A stretch of DNA of 64,000 bases. Source: Thioalkalivibrio sp. ALMg11. Lineage in GTDB: Bacteria > Pseudomonadota > Gammaproteobacteria > Ectothiorhodospirales > Ectothiorhodospiraceae. The translations under genes were made by a program, and so were the position numbers. The DNA is taken from positions 1 to 64,000 of the forward strand of contig NZ_KB898873.1 of the NCBI RefSeq assembly GCF_000377905.1, written 5' to 3'. Of this stretch, positions 52,136 to 60,043 are shown in pieces (the stretch's first letter is position 1; the number at the start of each line of letters is the position of its first letter). The notes under the pieces were generated by a model. The model was given only the letters and a program-made list of their open reading frames with translations, did not search any database and was not told the DNA's origin.

Positions 52136-52957
52136 ATGGAATGGATCGATATCTGCTTTAACCTCACCCACGAATCCTTCAACAAGGAACGCGACGAGGT
52201 CCTCGACCGCGCCCGCGAGGCCGGCGTCTCCTGGATGCTGATCACCGGCGCCGACGCACACCAGAGCGAAAAATGCCTGGAGATCGCCGACCAGTACCCG
52301 GACTGCTGCCGCGCCACCCTGGGCGTGCATCCGCACCTGGCAAAACAGTGGACCGACGCGATCGCCGCCCGGTTCAGTGACCTGGCCCGCGCGGACGACA
52401 ATGTGGTCGCCATGGGCGAGATGGGGCTGGACTACAACCGCGATCACTCGCCGCGCCCGCAGCAGCGCATCGCCTTCGAGGCCCAATTGGAGCTGGCCGC
52501 CGACCTCGGCCTGCCGGTCTTCCTCCACGAACGTGACGCCCACCACGACTTCGCGCAAATCCTGCGCCGCTGGCGCCACCGCCTGCCCCAAGCGGTCGTC
52601 CACTGCTTCACCGGCGAGGCCGATGCCCTGGCCGAATACCTCGACCTCGACTGCCACATTGGCATCACCGGCTGGGTCTGCGACGAACGCCGCGGCCACC
52701 ACCTGCACCCGCTGGTCCCGCGCATCCCGCAGGGCCGCCTGATGATCGAGACCGACGCCCCCTACCTGCTGCCCCGCAGCCTGCCCAAGGGTTCCGGCAA
52801 GAAGCTCGGCAACGGCCGCCGCAACGAACCCGCTTTCCTCCCCCACATCGGCGAATACGTCGCCCAGCTGCGCGACGAAACCACCGAAGAACTCGCGGCC
52901 CACACCACCGCCACCGCCCGCGCCTTCTACAACCTGCCGCCGGCATCAGGCGCGTAA
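52136..52957 (+). CDS. tatD: TatD family deoxyribonuclease
   Basis: TatD is a magnesium-dependent 3'-5' DNase of the amidohydrolase fold involved in DNA repair. WIDICFNLTHESF, CRATLGVHPHLAKQW, GEMGLDYNRDHSP, LGLPVFLHERDAHHDF, VVHCFTGEADAL and LMIETDAPYLLPRSLPKGSGKKLGNGRRNEPAFLPHI give the full set of family motifs. It has 273 aa and ends at TAA 52957. The last 33 codons have a degenerate second copy downstream of the RhuM-Fic gene (54095-54193). Confidence 0.93.
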   Translation: MEWIDICFNLTHESFNKERDEVLDRAREAGVSWMLITGADAHQSEKCLEIADQYPDCCRATLGVHPHLAKQWTDAIAARFSDLARADDNVVAMGEMGLDYNRDHSPRPQQRIAFEAQLELAADLGLPVFLHERDAHHDFAQILRRWRHRLPQAVVHCFTGEADALAEYLDLDCHIGITGWVCDERRGHHLHPLVPRIPQGRLMIETDAPYLLPRSLPKGSGKKLGNGRRNEPAFLPHIGEYVAQLRDETTEELAAHTTATARAFYNLPPASGA

Positions 52958-53054
52958 CACGCGGGGTGAGAGCCTCCATGTGGCCAGCCAGTGACAGGAA
53001 ACACAGGCAGGAACAAGCTATAAAACAGCAACCCCTCAGGGAAGAGGATCCGAC

Positions 53055-54056
53055 ATGACCCAGGAAGACGAAGCACCCATCATCATCTACGAGGATGCGG
53101 ACCGCGCCGTAGAGGTCCGGCTTGATATCGACGAAGAGACGGTCTGGCTGTCGCTGGGTCAGATCGCGGACGTCTTCGGCCGGGACAAATCGGTAATATC
53201 GAGGCACCTGAAGAACGTATTTGAAAGACACGAGCTCGAACGCGATTCAGTTGTTGCAAAAAAGGCAACAACTGCCGCGGACGGCAAGACCTACCGGGTC
53301 GAATACTTCAACCTCGACGCCATCATCTCAATCGGCTACCGGGTCAATTCCTCTCGCGCGACCCGCTTCCGCCAGTGGGCCACCCGCATCCTTCGCGAGC
53401 ACCTAACCCGCGGCTGGACCCTCAACCGCCAGCGCTTCGAGACCAACGCCCGGGAGCTGGAAGCCGCGCTGGAACTGGTGCGCCGCACCGCCCGCAGCCC
53501 GGAACTGGGATTGGAGGCCGGCCGCGGACTGGTCGATATCGTCACCCGCTACGCCCAGACCTTTCTGCTACTGCAGCGGTACGACGAAGGCCTGCTGACC
53601 GAGCCCAAAGCCGAGACCGGAGGCACACTGCCGACGATCGGCGAAGCGCGCGACGCCCTAGCCGCGCTCAAGGAAGACCTGATGGCAAAAGGCCAGGCGA
53701 CGGAACTATTCGCTCAGGAACGCGGCGAAGGGCTGGACTCGGTGCTGGGCAATCTCGAGCAGTCCGTATTCGGCGAACCGGCCTACCCCACCGTAGAGTC
53801 CAAGGCGGCACATCTGCTGTACTTCGTGATCAAGAACCACCCCTTTTCCGACGGCAACAAGCGCAGCGCCGCGTACGTGTTCGTAGACTTCCTGCATCGC
53901 AATCACCGCCTCATCAGCACAACCGGCGAGCCGGTCATCAACGATGTGGGTCTCGCAGCCCTGACCCTGCTGATCGCGGAATCTGACCCCGCCAACAAGG
54001 AGACCATGATCCGCTTGATCATGAATATGCTCGCCAACGAGACAAACACGGCATGA
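53055..54056 (+). CDS. RhuM-Fic fusion protein (virulence RhuM family with Fic/DOC domain)
   Basis: The N-terminal ~130 residues form the RhuM/KilA-N-like DNA-binding module (ETVWLSLGQIADVFGRDKSVISRHLKNVF, RVEYFNLDAIISIGYRVNSSRATRFRQWATRIL). The C-terminal half is a Fic domain with the active motif HPFSDGNKR at residues 262-270. Fic enzymes usually transfer AMP to target proteins. The combined architecture, 333 aa, is common in mobile or defence-type loci as an addiction-like gene. There is no separate antitoxin gene before it, and the next short frame overlaps its stop (54053) but is a tatD remnant. GAAGAGGA precedes ATG 53055. Confidence 0.9.
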   Translation: MTQEDEAPIIIYEDADRAVEVRLDIDEETVWLSLGQIADVFGRDKSVISRHLKNVFERHELERDSVVAKKATTAADGKTYRVEYFNLDAIISIGYRVNSSRATRFRQWATRILREHLTRGWTLNRQRFETNARELEAALELVRRTARSPELGLEAGRGLVDIVTRYAQTFLLLQRYDEGLLTEPKAETGGTLPTIGEARDALAALKEDLMAKGQATELFAQERGEGLDSVLGNLEQSVFGEPAYPTVESKAAHLLYFVIKNHPFSDGNKRSAAYVFVDFLHRNHRLISTTGEPVINDVGLAALTLLIAESDPANKETMIRLIMNMLANETNTA

Positions 54057-54193
54057 ACGACGTCGAGACCCATACCAATCTCAGCGGGGAATCCGTCGCC
54101 CAGATTCAAGACCAAACTCCCGAAGATCTGGTGGCAAACACTGCCGCCACCGCGCGGGACTTCTACAGCCTTCCGGACGCCGGGCGTGTCTGA
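54053..54193 (+). pseudogene. Remnant copy of the tatD 3' end
   Basis: A 46-codon frame (ATG 54053, TGA 54191-54193) encodes SVAQIQDQTPEDLVANTAATARDFYSLPDAG, which aligns without gaps to the tatD C-terminus YVAQLRDETTEELAAHTTATARAFYNLPPAS. By hand 68 of the last 99 bases agree with 52859-52957. The first ~14 codons have no tatD match. The following SDR gene starts inside it (GTG 54186), the spacing expected if this was once the end of a tatD directly followed by the SDR. It may still be translated, coupled to the Fic gene. Confidence 0.75.
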
Positions 54194-54956
54194 CGAGTCG
54201 CCGTCCCGCAGCGGCTCGCGTATTGCCCTGGTCACCGGTGCGGCGCGCGGGATCGGTCTCGGCATCGCCGAACGCCTGGTGCAGGACGGCTGGCGGGTGG
54301 TGCTAACCGATCTCGATGGTCCCGAATGCCAGCAAGCCGCGCAGGACCTCGGCCCCGCGGCCCGAGCCATGACGCTGGATGTCCGCGACGAGGCACGCGT
54401 GCGCGAGGTCATCCAGCGCACGGAGGAATGGCACGGCGGGCTCGATGCGCTGGTTAACAACGCCGGCATCAGCGACCCTCACTCCGGGCCACTGGAGGCA
54501 CTGGAACTCGCCGACTGGCAACGCTGGCTGGACACCAACCTCACCGGCGCCTTCCTGCTCAGCAAGCACACCCTGCCGCTGCTGCGCCGCCGAGGCGGGG
54601 CGATCGTGAACATCAGCTCGACTCGCGCCCTGCAGTCGGAACCGGATACCGAGGCCTACGCCGCCAGCAAGGGCGGCCTCGACGCCTTCACCCATGCCCT
54701 GGCCATCAGCGCCGGGCCGGACGTCCGCGTGAACGCCATCCGCCCCGGCTGGATCGACACCCGCAGCCCCGCGCAGCGCCAGGCCGAACCGCTATCCGAA
54801 CAGGACCACGCCCAGCACCCGGCCGGACGCGTGGGCCAGCCCTCGGATATCGCGAACCTCACCGCCTTCCTGCTCGGGCCGGAAGCCGGCTTCGTCACCG
54901 GCCAGACCTGGACCGTCGACGGCGGGATGACCCGCCGCATGATCTATACCGACTGA
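54186..54956 (+). CDS. Short-chain dehydrogenase/reductase
   Basis: This classical SDR has the NAD(P) loop TGAARGIGLGIAERL, NNAGISDP, the catalytic YAASKGGLDAF and the closing GFVTGQTWTVDGGMTRRMIY. It has 256 aa with a GTG start. After the nucleotide-binding strand the sequence reads LTDLDGP, the acidic residue suggesting NAD(H) preference. The catalytic Ser is in NISSTRA. The substrate cannot be predicted; the GMTRRMIY end occurs in uncharacterised proteobacterial SDRs. Confidence 0.9.
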   Translation: MSDESPSRSGSRIALVTGAARGIGLGIAERLVQDGWRVVLTDLDGPECQQAAQDLGPAARAMTLDVRDEARVREVIQRTEEWHGGLDALVNNAGISDPHSGPLEALELADWQRWLDTNLTGAFLLSKHTLPLLRRRGGAIVNISSTRALQSEPDTEAYAASKGGLDAFTHALAISAGPDVRVNAIRPGWIDTRSPAQRQAEPLSEQDHAQHPAGRVGQPSDIANLTAFLLGPEAGFVTGQTWTVDGGMTRRMIYTD

Positions 54957-55000
54957 GCCCGCCCGGGAGCGGCAAAGGCCGGCCCAAAAGCGGAAACGAA

Positions 55001-55033
55001 AACGCCCCGGAACGACGAGCGTTCCAGGGCGTT
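55001..55033 (-). terminator. Rho-independent terminator of the tsd operon
   Basis: On the minus strand AACGCCC-T-GGAACG and CGTTCC-G-GGGCGTT pair over 14 positions with one mismatch, and TTTTCGTTTCC follows. It lies 38 bp after the tsdA stop and faces the convergent SDR gene. Confidence 0.8.
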
Positions 55034-55071
55034 GATGTCCTCCCGGCGAATCAGCCGTGAGGCTGATCGCG

Positions 55072-56073
55072 TCAGTCGAAGGTACGCGAGCGGAGTATCT
55101 CCGGGCGCAGGAAGTCCTTCTCGCCAGTGTTGTCGTGATCACCCAGCAAGTGCCCGTCCACCTCGCGCACGGTCCCGTAGAGGGTGCGCCCGTGGAAGTT
55201 GGCGTGCTTTTCACGGGTCTCGTGGACATCACCGGTGTAGCGCGGGTCCTGCGGACGTTCGTGACTGTTCATGTAGAACGCGACGTCCCAGGCCTCCTGG
55301 TCGCTGAGAGAATTCGGCTGGCCCAGCGGCATGTTGTGCTTGATGAAGGCCGCCGAGGTATTGATCCGCGACATCCCGGCACCCCAGTTGTAGGAACCAT
55401 CCCCCCACAACGGCGGGAAGACCACCTGGCCGTCCTGCTTCAGCCCCTGACCATCCTCTGCGTGACAGATCGCACAGCTCTGTGCATAGACCTCCTTGCC
55501 GCGCTCGTAGTTAGGCTCCTGTTCCGGCTCGTCCACCGATCCATAGCCACGACCGTAAATCTCCTGATCCGGGTAGACCGGCGCACCCTTGGCCAGCCAC
55601 TGCATGTAGGTAGTGATGGCCAGCATCGTGTCGCTACCGTACTCCGGCGGGTCGCCATTCATCGAGTACGTGAAGCAGCCGACCACGCGTTCCTCGAGGC
55701 TGTTCACCTGCCAGTTCTTGCCGCGGTAGTCGGGCAGCGTGATCGCAGCCGGCCACAGGGCGGCACTGAACGGCTGGCGCCCGGCGTCCATGTGGCAGCT
55801 GGCACAGTTCATGTCATTGAATACGTGCTGGCCACGCAGCTGCTGGGTATCGACGAACAGATCATAGCCACGGCGGACCACTTCCTTGAGTTCCGGACTC
55901 ATGGCGGCATCCTCCAGATCCTGAAGGGTCGGCGGGATATGCACGAGCTGGCCCTCCTCCGGCTCGGCATAACCGAGGGCGAACAGGGGCTTGTATTCGT
56001 CCCAGGCAGCGCTCGCGGCACCGGCCAGCAGGACGGCCGCGCCCGTCGTCAGCGTGAGCTTGCGAATCTTCAT
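55072..56073 (-). CDS. tsdA: TsdA-type thiosulfate dehydrogenase (diheme cytochrome c)
   Basis: TsdA oxidises two thiosulfates to tetrathionate in the periplasm. The signal peptide ends ASA (about residue 22). Heme sites are CASCH (90-94) and CAICH (200-204). Family segments include NCASCHMDAGRQPF, NSLEERVVGCFTYSMNG, DTMLAITTYMQWLAKGAPV, GRGYGS and GSYNWGAGMSRINTSAAFIKHNMPLGQ...LSDQEAWDVAFYMNSHERPQDPRYTG. Cys133 is the likely axial Cys ligand of heme 1, the diagnostic feature of TsdA; Met248 may ligate heme 2. It has 333 aa. The start overlaps tsdB by ATGA. Confidence 0.85.
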   Translation of the reverse strand: MKIRKLTLTTGAAVLLAGAASAAWDEYKPLFALGYAEPEEGQLVHIPPTLQDLEDAAMSPELKEVVRRGYDLFVDTQQLRGQHVFNDMNCASCHMDAGRQPFSAALWPAAITLPDYRGKNWQVNSLEERVVGCFTYSMNGDPPEYGSDTMLAITTYMQWLAKGAPVYPDQEIYGRGYGSVDEPEQEPNYERGKEVYAQSCAICHAEDGQGLKQDGQVVFPPLWGDGSYNWGAGMSRINTSAAFIKHNMPLGQPNSLSDQEAWDVAFYMNSHERPQDPRYTGDVHETREKHANFHGRTLYGTVREVDGHLLGDHDNTGEKDFLRPEILRSRTFD

Positions 56074-56747
56074 TTCGAATCCCCTTGTGCCGACGTGACA
56101 CGTTGACGGGCCAGCCAGGCCGAGACTGCCCGGATGTCCTCATCGCTCATGCGCTTGGCGATCGCCGCCATCAGGCCCTGCGGATCGTTGTCCCGCTCGC
56201 CCTCCTGCCACTGATGCAGTTGACCGGCGATATAGCCGGCATGCTGACTCGCGATGCCCGGGAACGCCTCACCGGCCCCGGCATTGCCCGGTCCGTGGCA
56301 GCTCTGGCAGCTGACGATGTACTGGTTCCAGTCTCCGCGGAGGGCCAGCTCCTCGCCGCGCGCCAGGGTGGCGTCATCGACGTCGTCGCCCCCCTGGGCC
56401 TCGGTAACCGGAAGCTGGGCGTAGTACGCAGCGACATCGGCAACAGCCTGATCATCCAGCATATTGGCGAACGCAGCCATGGTGCTGTTCTGGCGGCGGC
56501 CTTCCTGGTAATCCTTCAGTTGCCGCGCGATATAGCCTGCGGACAGACCGGCCAGTCGCGGCCAGGATTCGCCCCCCGGAACGTTCTGCCCGGAGCCATC
56601 GGCCTGATGGCAGGAAATGCAGGTCTGCGTCAGACCCTCGCCGCGCTGCGGGTCACCTTCGAGGCCGTCCACGGCAAGCGCCGGCGTCCCCGCGAGGCCG
56701 AAGCCGAGGAGAAGGGCCAACCCTCCGGCAAGCTGTTTCTTTCTCAT
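56070..56747 (-). CDS. tsdB: Diheme cytochrome c4 family protein, TsdB-like
   Basis: This c4-type diheme cytochrome, the likely electron acceptor of TsdA, has a signal peptide ending ALA and heme sites CISCH (43-47) and CQSCH (147-151). The duplicated c4 domains are evident from the repeated FPGIASQHAGYIAGQLHQWQEG and WPRLAGLSAGYIARQLKDYQEG. It has 225 aa. tsdB-tsdA is the order seen in tsd operons, and electrons would go on to the high-potential side of the respiratory chain. Confidence 0.85.
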   Translation of the reverse strand: MRKKQLAGGLALLLGFGLAGTPALAVDGLEGDPQRGEGLTQTCISCHQADGSGQNVPGGESWPRLAGLSAGYIARQLKDYQEGRRQNSTMAAFANMLDDQAVADVAAYYAQLPVTEAQGGDDVDDATLARGEELALRGDWNQYIVSCQSCHGPGNAGAGEAFPGIASQHAGYIAGQLHQWQEGERDNDPQGLMAAIAKRMSDEDIRAVSAWLARQRVTSAQGDSK

Positions 56748-57096
56748 ATTTTAATGTCCTTGGTGATGAGCCGTTATGCGTCGAAAGAGTAGTCACCAAA
56801 CGGTCACCCCGATCATTTGGCCGACCCCGGAAGAACAATTAAAGAATATTCTCAACTCAGCATAAAGGATACGTCCTGCGATTAGAGACAACCGGGTTCT
56901 TGATGCAGATCAAACCTCTCCCACATAGGGACCTACGCCAAGGCGTACATTGAGCTGCGCCCCCCCCGGCTATTAGCTGAAGTGGCTCCGAATTGCGCAA
57001 GTGCCGGCAAGGGTCCCAAAGCGCCGCGGTACCTACGAACCGGAACCATGCCGTAGCATGGCCCGTCTGATCGCAACTGGAACAGGGAGACAAAGC
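56748..57096. other. Divergent intergenic region of tsdBA and the ACT-domain gene
   Basis: These 349 bp contain no gene. They contain a perfect FNR-type box at 56900-56913 (see separate entry), AT-rich DNA near 56830-56870, and TATCCT (56866-56871, minus) as a possible -10 for tsdB. No stem-loop of note or repeat was found. Confidence 0.6.
56900..56913. promoter_or_regulatory. FNR/CRP-family binding site
   Basis: TTGAT-GCAG-ATCAA is an exact match to the FNR (ANR) consensus TTGAT-N4-ATCAA. Its centre lies about 47 bp upstream of a TATCCT-based tsdB start, near a class II activator position. It could also serve the plus-strand gene; direction is not settled. Whether the regulator is FNR-like is inference. 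Confidence 0.65.
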
Positions 57097-57642
57097 ATGA
57101 AGACTTCGGTGATTCTGACCGTGATCGGGCCGGACCGACCAGGCTTGGTGAGCGCGGTGGCGGCCCGGGCGCGGGCGGCTGGCGGCAACTGGCTGGAGAG
57201 TCGCATGGCGCAGCTGGCCGGGCAGTTCGCCGGGGTCGTGCTGCTGGAGGCCGAGGTGGATGCCGCGGACCAGCTGGAGGCGGCGCTGCGCGATTTGGAG
57301 AGAGACGGTCTACAGGTCCAGATCCAGCGCGGGAGCGATCTTCCGGCGCCGCCCTGGCACTACGTGACGCTCGATCTGGTCGGACACGACCGACCGGGGA
57401 TCGTGCAGGACATCACCGCCATCCTCTCGCGCCACGGCGTCAGCGTGGAAACCCTGGATACGGCCTGCAAACCGGGCTCGATGACCGGCGAGCCAATGTT
57501 CCACGCGCAGGCGCAGCTCGGCGTCCCCGAGGACCTGGATCTGGACACCCTGCAGGACGCCCTCGAGGCACTGGCCAACGAACTGATGGTCGACCTCGAA
57601 CTCCACGACCCGCAACGCGAGCCTCCCGAGGCCGCAACCTGA
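57097..57642 (+). CDS. GcvR-like double ACT domain protein
   Basis: The product has two ACT domains (TVIGPDRPGLVSAVAARARAAGGNW at the N-terminus and DLVGHDRPGIVQDITAILSRHGVSVETL near residue 90), the layout of GcvR, the glycine cleavage transcriptional repressor. It has 181 aa. The ATG 57097 start has GGGAGA upstream. No gcvA or gcvTHP genes are in the window, so a GcvR role is by family only; such proteins can sense amino acids in other pathways. Confidence 0.8.
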   Translation: MKTSVILTVIGPDRPGLVSAVAARARAAGGNWLESRMAQLAGQFAGVVLLEAEVDAADQLEAALRDLERDGLQVQIQRGSDLPAPPWHYVTLDLVGHDRPGIVQDITAILSRHGVSVETLDTACKPGSMTGEPMFHAQAQLGVPEDLDLDTLQDALEALANELMVDLELHDPQREPPEAAT

Positions 57643-57873
57643 GGGGCTTCAAGGTCGGCTTTAGATCGCAATCAGCCCCGGCGCATTGCCCGGATCACGA
57701 CCTCGGGGTCGTTTTCGACGTCCTTGAACAGCGCCCGAGCCGGGCTACGATGCGGGTTCGGACCGGATTTCGCCATGACGGGATACCCGCTACAACGGAT
57801 GCGATCCAACGGCGCTTCAATCGACTCCGAAGGTTCCACAAGATCGTCGATTCCACTCACCCATGCGTCGAGG

Positions 57874-58542
57874 CTACCCCAGTATTCCGGCGAGTTCCTT
57901 GAGGCCCCGGATCGTGGCTGTGGGCTTATCGCCCCAGGGGTCAAACAGGCCCCGACCCGTGCGGTCGAGCCAGACCGTCCGCATACCCACGGCCTGCGCG
58001 CCGATTACATCGAACGGGTTGCCCGAGATCAGCGACGTCTGTTGAGGTTTCGAGCCCGCCCGCTGCAGGAAGTGCTGATACACGCGCGGATCCGGCTTGA
58101 AGCATCCGATCTCGTCCACGCTGACGATATCCTCGAAGCGATCCTCCAGCCCGGCGTGGCGCAGCAATCCGCCCACTGTTTCCGCCGTCCCGTTGGAGAA
58201 CGCGAATAGGCGGTGCCCATCCGCACGCAGTCCATCCAGAGCGGGCGCGGCATCGGTGAATGCCGGGAGCTGACGGTACCGCTCCAGCAGTTCTGCTTCC
58301 TGCCCCGCGCTCAGCGTCACGCCCTGCATCTGGCAGCAATACCGCAGGGCCTGTTCCGTGCAGGCATCGAAGTCCGCATACGCCCCCATCAGCCCGCGCC
58401 GGAAGGTGTATTCCAGCTGCTTCTCGCGCCAGGCGCGCGCCAGCACCGGTGCCAGCTCGCCAATCCAGCCCTCAAGCGTCGCCGCGATCCTCTGAGTATC
58501 GATCAGCGTCCCGTAGATATCGAACGCCAGTGTCTGTCCCAT
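57874..58542 (-). CDS. Haloacid dehalogenase, type II (L-2-haloacid dehalogenase family)
   Basis: This HAD-superfamily hydrolase has motif I AFDIYGTLID (nucleophile Asp near residue 7) and the motif II FSNGT. Motifs III/IV appear as CFKPDPRVYQ and SGNPFDVIGAQAVGMRTVWLDRTG. This pattern matches (S)-2-haloacid dehalogenases, though many members have other physiological substrates. ATG 58542 (MGQTLAFDIYGT) gives 222 aa; a frame to 58587 is open but outside the family. Confidence 0.88.
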   Translation of the reverse strand: MGQTLAFDIYGTLIDTQRIAATLEGWIGELAPVLARAWREKQLEYTFRRGLMGAYADFDACTEQALRYCCQMQGVTLSAGQEAELLERYRQLPAFTDAAPALDGLRADGHRLFAFSNGTAETVGGLLRHAGLEDRFEDIVSVDEIGCFKPDPRVYQHFLQRAGSKPQQTSLISGNPFDVIGAQAVGMRTVWLDRTGRGLFDPWGDKPTATIRGLKELAGILG

Positions 58543-58641
58543 GCGCCCCCCCGTGATCTCTACCGGCTGTTCACAGCGGAGCTGCAATCTGCCCGGACGA
58601 CCCCCGACAAGTCACCAGCTCTGCCAGAAACTGCACGCGTT

Positions 58642-59259
58642 TCATTGGACTGCAGGGACCGGAACACCCGGACCGGGCACCGGTCCAGCATCCCCCAACT
58701 GCAGCAGCCGATCCACCGGAATATATGAACGGCCCGCCATCCGTGGCAGGTCCGCCTGGTCCAGGGCCGGGTCCACGTGTTCAAGGGCTCGCCACACGAG
58801 CTCCGAACAATAGAGCGCAGAGTCGTCTTCCAGGCGGAACTGGGTGTCGAAGGGTGTGCCGCGCGCCAGCTGCCCGGCCAGCCAGTCTCCAACGCGCCGG
58901 CGTTGTGCGGCGTCCAGCCCCGTGCGCACCAGCTGCATGGCTTGTGGGCCCTCGCTGAAGGCCTCCAGCGAGTCGGCACGAATCTCGCCCCCGGCCGGCG
59001 AGCCGTCCATGTGAACGACCCTCACAGTTTCACCCTCGCGGAGGATCACCCCGGCATGGCTCCAGCGCGGATCCGATTCCGAGAACCGCCGCGCCAGAAA
59101 GGCCCAGGCGCCATTGCCGGCGCGCAGGACGATATCGCCCGTAACGGGCGTCACTTCCGCCCCACGGGAGACTTCCGCCTGTACAGCCACCGGCACCGCC
59201 AGCCATAACCCCAGCAAGCCCGCCAGGAGGGGCTGCAGGATTACATGCCGGTGTTGCAC
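58642..59259 (-). CDS. YiiX/YebB-like NlpC/P60 cysteine hydrolase, secreted
   Basis: This is a permuted papain-like hydrolase of the YiiX group. The likely start is GTG 59259, giving a signal peptide (ILQPLLAGLLGLWLAVPVAVQA) and about 205 aa. GDIVLRAG, RWSHAGVIL (catalytic His) and ALYCSELVWRALE (catalytic Cys) mark the domain. The start overlaps the end of the upstream lipoprotein gene by 19 bp, so the pair is probably co-translated. Substrates may be peptide or lipid amide bonds in the envelope; unknown. Confidence 0.8.
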   Translation of the reverse strand: MQHRHVILQPLLAGLLGLWLAVPVAVQAEVSRGAEVTPVTGDIVLRAGNGAWAFLARRFSESDPRWSHAGVILREGETVRVVHMDGSPAGGEIRADSLEAFSEGPQAMQLVRTGLDAAQRRRVGDWLAGQLARGTPFDTQFRLEDDSALYCSELVWRALEHVDPALDQADLPRMAGRSYIPVDRLLQLGDAGPVPGPGVPVPAVQ

Positions 59260-59549
59260 TGCTTGCCGGCAATCATCAGCTCTTCCATGACCTCGGCATC
59301 GACCGCCTGCTCGACCTCCCTCATGGTCGCGCCACCATCCTGCATCAGTTCGACCAACTGGGCGTATTGATCCCGGTCGAGGTTGTTGTCGAGACGCTCG
59401 GCCGCACACGTGCAGCCCTCCGTATCACCCGAGTTCTCGATACAGGCATTTTCAAAATCCGCCCGTGGCGAGGAACACCCTGCCAGTGCGATCACCAGCA
59501 TCCCCAGGAGGCTCGTACCGGCCATCCGCATCGCTGAAATCTTCATCAT
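59241..59549 (-). CDS. Small Cys-containing lipoprotein of unknown function
   Basis: The 102-aa product has a signal peptide with a lipobox (VIALAGC, Cys near residue 25). Four more Cys follow (NACIENSGDTEGCTCAAE and KQC near the end) that could form disulfides in the periplasm. No family is recognised. It precedes and overlaps the YiiX-like hydrolase and is divergent from bolA. Confidence 0.7.
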   Translation of the reverse strand: MMKISAMRMAGTSLLGMLVIALAGCSSPRADFENACIENSGDTEGCTCAAERLDNNLDRDQYAQLVELMQDGGATMREVEQAVDAEVMEELMIAGKQCNTGM

Positions 59550-59715
59550 GCTTCCCTGTCACGAAAATGAGCGCGGCAGTATAACCCTCCCGCACCGGGC
59601 GTCCGCCCGATGACGGGCAACATCCGTCCAACCGACGGCGGATCTGGACATGGCGGCGCATCAAGGCAGACTGGTGGCCTGTACGCAACACACCAGCATT
59701 CGCGGGAGCCCCAAC

Positions 59716-60039
59716 ATGAGCATGCAGGAACAGATCACCGCCAAGCTGGAGGCACAGTTCGAGCCGGTGCATCTTGCGGTGGAAAACGAGAGCCACATGC
59801 ACAACGTACCGCCGGGTTCGGAGTCGCACTTCAAGGTAACCATCGTCTCCGACGCCTTTCGCGACCAGAAGCTGATCGCCCGGCATCGCCTGGTGAACCA
59901 GGCCCTGGCCGACGAGCTGGCCGGCGGCATCCACGCCCTCGCGCTGCACACGCTGGACCCGGATCAATGGTTCGAACGCGCCGGAAAGGTCGCGGACTCC
60001 CCGCCCTGCATGGGCGGCGACGGCGGCGCGAAGGCCTGA
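59716..60039 (+). CDS. bolA: BolA family protein
   Basis: BolA proteins work with monothiol glutaredoxins in Fe-S handling and can act as transcription factors. The 107-aa product has the BolA class II/KH-like fold with ENESHMHNVPPGSESHFKVTIVSDAF and RHRLVNQALADELAGGIHALALHTLDP. ATG 59716 (MSMQEQITAKLEA) is preceded by GGGAG. The tail has a Cys (SPPCMGG). Confidence 0.92.
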   Translation: MSMQEQITAKLEAQFEPVHLAVENESHMHNVPPGSESHFKVTIVSDAFRDQKLIARHRLVNQALADELAGGIHALALHTLDPDQWFERAGKVADSPPCMGGDGGAKA

Positions 60040-60043
60040 CGTC

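Noticed and set aside
57672-57944. 90-codon minus-strand frame between the GcvR-like gene and the HAD gene
   Set aside because: No family match, overlaps the HAD gene end, mixed codon use, no clear ribosome site. A real small peptide is possible but not supported.
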